Assembly (NCBI GenBank): GCA_013398015.1 | Contig: VZRR01012727.1 | Span: 1,713,901-1,777,900, forward strand | Direction of reading: 5' to 3' | DNA length: 64,000 bases | Source of the DNA: Oreocharis arfaki | Lineage: Eukaryota; Chordata; Aves; Passeriformes; Paramythiidae | Shown: positions 59,514 to 64,000 of the stretch, in pieces | How positions within the stretch are numbered: position 1 is the first letter of the stretch | Layout: the number at the start of each line of letters is the position of its first letter | Notes under the pieces: model-generated | What the model saw: the letters and a program-made list of their open reading frames with translations, nothing else | The model's database searches: none | Told to the model about the DNA's origin: nothing | Made by a program: the position numbers and the translations under genes

Positions 59514-62500
59514 TATTAAGAGCACTTTTTTCTTTATTTTCAAAACATGAAGATACTATATTTAGAAATACCTGATGTTTGCATAAATGGCTTGTCAAAG
59601 CATGAAGCATTTAGAGATTGTTCACTGTAAGGATGGAGATACTGCCTTTGTCATAGATATCTTGTATTCAACATACCATTTAGTTATTGCAGTAAAAAAA
59701 ATTAATTAGAGAACAAATCAAGGGCTTTTATTCAACCAAAAATCTTTTTTTGATTGACTTATCACAGCATCTTCCGTGGTCTACACGAATTAGATAAGTA
59801 GATTCCCATCCTCACCATGGAAGCTTGTTCCAAAAGAAGAAAAACTAACATTTTAGAGTTTATTGGAAGGCCTGTGAGCAAATGAGAAAGTCAAATGAAA
59901 AATAGAGTGCAGGAAATCATCTGCTCATTTTACTGTGACCTGTGGTGTCTTCTGAGTTGTAAGACAGAGCCATGTTAGCCCATCAATGCGTTTCTTTTTT
60001 TTGTGCAAGGATTGTGCTCAGCTGCACAAAATGTAGCCAGTCCTGTGTATTTGAGCACAGAGGCAATTTGGTGAGGCAGTTTCTTCGTAAATACACCCCC
60101 TCCATGTTTAATAAACTTAGTGCAGTACTCTCTGCTTTTATACTGACGCTGAATTCAGCTTATCGCCGTTGGTGCCTTGCTGCCTTCTGAAGTTTGGCAT
60201 TGTTCCAAACATCTGTGCTGGGTGGTTGGTTGAGTTCACATTACCTAGGAAAGTCCCCTAGGAAAAGTCCAACTGCTTCTTCTCTACCTCCAAGGGAATT
60301 TTTTGGTTATTTGGTGTTTATCCAGAAATCCCTCCTGATTCCTGGGGAGTACGATTTAGAAGAAGGTGGGGATTATCCTGTGAAGGTTAATACTATGGAT
60401 ATTCATAGGAGTTAACTGACTAATTCCCAGAGAATTTGTTCAGTTTATCTGCGTTCCATGTGCTTTGCAACAGAGATGAAAATAACTGACCAAAATACCA
60501 AAGTGGTGATAAGGGCAGCCTTTAGAACACTGATTTGCTGTATTTATCACCATCTGACTTCCCTGGCCACATGGGAAGGAACTGAGCCCTAGACTGAAGT
60601 GCATCATCTCACTTCGTGTTTCCTTAGTAAGTATTAAAGTGATTCTTCCTGTCAGGTTAGTTAAAAAAGCTGCAGAGAAGCAATGCTGTTACAATGAGTT
60701 GCTTCTCTGGTGAAGAGACTCCTGTGCATTTGTCTCAGGCATATGAAACATATCTGTGATTCAGTCATGGTTTTTGTAGCTAGAAAATGCACAGTATTTC
60801 AAGTGCCATTACAAATTGTTGGGTATACGGCAGTTATTTATGCAAGGGAATTAGTTATAAAATTTTAAACAACACATTCAAAAGAGGAATTTGTAAGAAA
60901 ATACTATGAACAATCACATTAAAACCTGATTGCACATAGTTAATCTTGGGATATTTGTGACTTTTGGTCTGGATTGTAGGTGACAAAGTAAATAGACTGT
61001 TTGCATCATGTGGCATTTGGGAGTCTGCATTCAAGCCTCTTCAAGCTGCTTGGAATGATTTATAACAAAGTTATTGCTGTCTTGTTCAATAGTGATATTT
61101 ATGTTGGACCAGATGAATTACTTTACAATGTCGTAAAAATTCATGTAGAGCTTGTAGATTAGATTGTTGCTGAAGCCTTTGGGAGGTATTTGAATTAGGT
61201 GCTGTGAAGTGTTGATGAACCAGTCTTTTTCAGTTCATTTCAATTTTCTGTGGTTAGTGTACAGAGCTTACAAAATTACTGATTCTTTGATAGCCAGAAG
61301 GTGAAAGTATCACAGGTGAACTAAAAGTTACTTCTAAAAACAAGTAAAAACTTGTGGTGGGAAAACACATAGCCTTCTGCCCTCTAGAGGCCCTTCTTCT
61401 GTACCCTTTCTGTCCTCATCTGAGAGCAAACCCAAAAAAGGAGTTGTCTCTGCAGCAGTGAACTCCCAGTCCTTGCCCTGACTGAAATTCCGAGCTCTGT
61501 GTGGGGTACGTGGGCTGTGTGTGAGCTTTACAGAGACAAGCAGGGCTTGAGGAGCACCCTGCAGACAGAGTGCTGAATGTACAGCTGGTCACTGAGCGTA
61601 ATCCAGAACCACAAACTGATCTTGCATCTCTTAGACAGCGGTGGTTTAATGTAAAACATCCAAACAGCTGCAAAGTTGAATGCTGGCTTACCTCTGAAGT
61701 GAATGTGGTGGCTGCTGCCTGCTTTACTTCTGGACTCAGGGTTCCTGGATTACTTGCTACTGTCATGTGTGCTTTCAGGAGTCAGGGGTAATGCTGCTCA
61801 GGGGATCACAGAAAGCCTGTTGAACATGGCTGGTGCTTCTTTTCTGATTCTTTATGGTTCCTCATTCATTTTATCATCTTTGGGGCAGCAGATTTTAAAC
61901 TATATACTACAGATAAATTTTTTCTGCTTGAGAATGTGCATCTAACACCTGCAGTAAGGTGTCTTGAGCTGCTTTCTGAGACATTTCTTTAAGGAGCATG
62001 TGGAATTTATTGTTAAATGTGTTCTGCTTCACCTGTGGCAACATGGACACTGTCAGCCAGAGTTGTTGCACAGTTGTGTCCACCCAGCCTTCCAATCTGG
62101 ATGTATTTTCCCTGTACTTAGCCATAATGGGTTTATTTGACAGTGCTTCCAGTCTTTTCACGTGTCTTGTGTTTTTAACTCTTGCTTGAATCTCAACTGT
62201 TTATGCTTTTAGTAAAATCTCTTCAGCATCTCTTTATGAATAATTTGCTTTTACAGATGCATTTAAAGCCATGCCTTTCTTAGGACTCCCTCTCCGTGGG
62301 AGGGCTGTGAAGTTTTGGGCTTGTAAGGGTTTCTAAATCATGTTTTAGCTTCTTTTATCTGAAAATCTTTGGGGTTTTTTTTTCCTTTTATTTTCTTTTC
62401 CTTTTTCGAGTTTAACTTCTTGTCCTGGTTTATGCTCCTTCCATTTATTTTGTTTCCTAGTTCTACTTTCCAGTACAGTATTTTGTTGTCAAAACTCTTG

Positions 62501-64000
62501 GCTTGGTGCTGAGTGAATTGCCTTCTCTCTGTTCTGGCCCTTGTCTTGCAGTTAAAGTTTTAAGTGCTTGTTCATTTCCCTGCTAAGGACAAAGCACAGT
62601 TAAATGTGGTGAGCTAACTTACTAGCATGCTGTTGCCAGAGGGAAGATGTTCTGTTCCTTCTACAGTCCCTTACAGTCCCTTTCCTACATCTCCCCTCCC
62701 TGTATTTCCCCTTCTTACTTTTTTCCCTGGTGATCAGCAGACTTGCCCACGTGCTGGTTCTGCTCGCTGCTTGCAGAGCAGAAGCCCAGCTGCGTTAGGG
62801 AGTTGGATCAGCTCAGCAGTAGAGCCAGAGAGTTCAAGATGGCAACGTGGCAGAGAAAGTAAGAGAAAGAAAGTTCTTTGGTGTCACTGAGCCATTAGAC
62901 TGACTTATATAATTTCGTGTTAGAGATGTAATTTAGCGGTAAATTCCGCTGATCCAAGTTGGCTGGGGCTAGAGCAGTCCTGTGTCTTCCCTTCTGTCTT
63001 GTGCCGTCACAGGTCTGTCCTTGTCTCTGCAATGGCATGATTTGGGGAACTGAACTGGGAAAAAGTGACTTTGTCAAGGTTAGCTTTCAGCTAGTTTGAC
63101 TTTGCCTACCAGGAGTGTGGGTAGCCACAGCAACCCCACTGGAGGGAAGAGCGTTTGGGAGTTGTGGCTCAAGGCAGGGGAAGCGGCAGCATCACATCAT
63201 CAGTTCACGCTGCCGTAGAGCTGCTGGCTCACAGAGGCAGGAGCACAGCCCAGTGTGGTGTGGCTGAGGGTTTGCTTGGTGGTATCGTGATTAGATACAC
63301 AATGCATTGTTCCCTGCAATACTTCTCGCTGTGACATTATTATGATCTACCTATGTCCTTCATAACTGGTTATTGAGTATGAAGAAATGGGTTATCAAAT
63401 TTCTTTCAGGTGAATAGAAGCTAAATGAAAAACACAGGAGCTTGTTGCTCAAGCAGTTTCAGTTCCTGTTCCTTTTTCAGTTCGTAAGAAACAACAAACG
63501 AACAGTTCAATAAAGGGCAAGTCAGTGCATGTATAACCCTTTGGGAGCACCTTGCAAGATAAGCAATCTACTTGAGTGACATAATTGAAATGGAGAGAGA
63601 GGGAGAAGTAAACAAACTAACTTTTTAAATTGTGCAAATAAATGAAGAGGAATGGAAGCGGACTTGTGAAGCAGGAGAGCTTCGACTTTCATCTTGTAGT
63701 CAGACAGCATTGACAGAGCAAAGTCTTGGTAGTTGGGGAATGACAGTGACTGGCGTGTGTGTTTTCAGGGCTGGAGTGAAAATAAGCCTGGTAAGTCGGG
63801 CCAAATGGATGAGGAAATTGAGTACGAACTCTTAGCGTATTCCCTTTACTCTTTTCCGAAAGGATTATTTGTGTATGGCTGTTCCTGCTCTTGCTAAAAT
63901 CAAATTTTACCCCAGCTTATCTAGATGTGTGTTTTTTGACTACTTTGACTGGACTGCCCATGAGTAGGGAATTTGGACATAAATTTGCTGGAGAATGCAG
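59514..64000. other. no gene recognised; possible first intron of the next gene
   Basis: Nothing here translates to a recognised protein, and the expected NEK7 N-terminal exon is absent. A reverse CTCF-like motif is at 61378-61391. A 22-base segment at 63769-63790 is flanked by good splice sites but has no other support. Confidence 0.5.
61378..61391 (-). promoter_or_regulatory. CTCF-like motif, reverse
   Basis: Read on the minus strand the sequence is CCTCTAGAGGGCAG, one mismatch from the common CTCF core form CCACTAGAGGGCAG. Occupancy is unknown. Confidence 0.4.

Noticed and set aside
58701..64000. Search for the NEK7 N-terminal coding exon
   Set aside because: No frame with the expected NEK7 start was found. 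A Met frame at about 63810 (MDEEIEYELL) begins similarly by chance but does not continue as NEK7.

Overview
This is vertebrate nuclear DNA, most likely from a bird. The main evidence is one intron-split LIM-homeobox gene that gives a 397-residue LHX9 protein across five exons. Two minus-strand CR1 LINE 3' ends with the sequence style of bird genomes, AT-rich gene-poor flanks and CpG-island promoters fit this. Nothing bacterial, viral or CRISPR-like was seen.

Layout. 1-1491: upstream region of LHX9, with a CpG island at about 420-910. 1492-11397: LHX9 coding exons 1-5 on the + strand, all with GT/AG splice sites and compatible phases. Exon 1 holds the N-terminus, exon 2 LIM1, exon 3 LIM2 plus a basic linker, exon 4 the first three quarters of the homeodomain, and exon 5 recognition helix 3 and the C-terminus. 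11398 to about 15124: 3' UTR sequence and poly(A) signals. Inside this lies an alternative last exon (14460-14516) that replaces exon 5 and gives a 330-residue form lacking homeodomain helix 3 (Lhx9-alpha type). About 15.1-57.3 kb: a 42-kb stretch with no recognisable gene. It holds CR1 fragments, older amniote repeat remnants, simple repeats, and homeodomain-site-rich blocks that look like regulatory DNA. About 57.39-58.70 kb: a strong CpG island broken by a 188-base assembly gap, probably the promoter and first exon of the next gene. From the conserved vertebrate order this should be NEK7 on the + strand, but no NEK7 coding exon was found. 58.7-64 kb: no recognised coding exon, probably intron 1 of that gene.

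The most unusual structure not explained by the genes is a pair of about 96% identical, inverted copies of a roughly 270-bp A-tailed sequence at 49.1 kb and 59.25 kb, on either side of the CpG island. Other points are an exact 18-bp inverted repeat in LHX9 intron 4 and two CTCF-like motifs in convergent orientation. All family assignments rest on recognition by eye; no database search was run.
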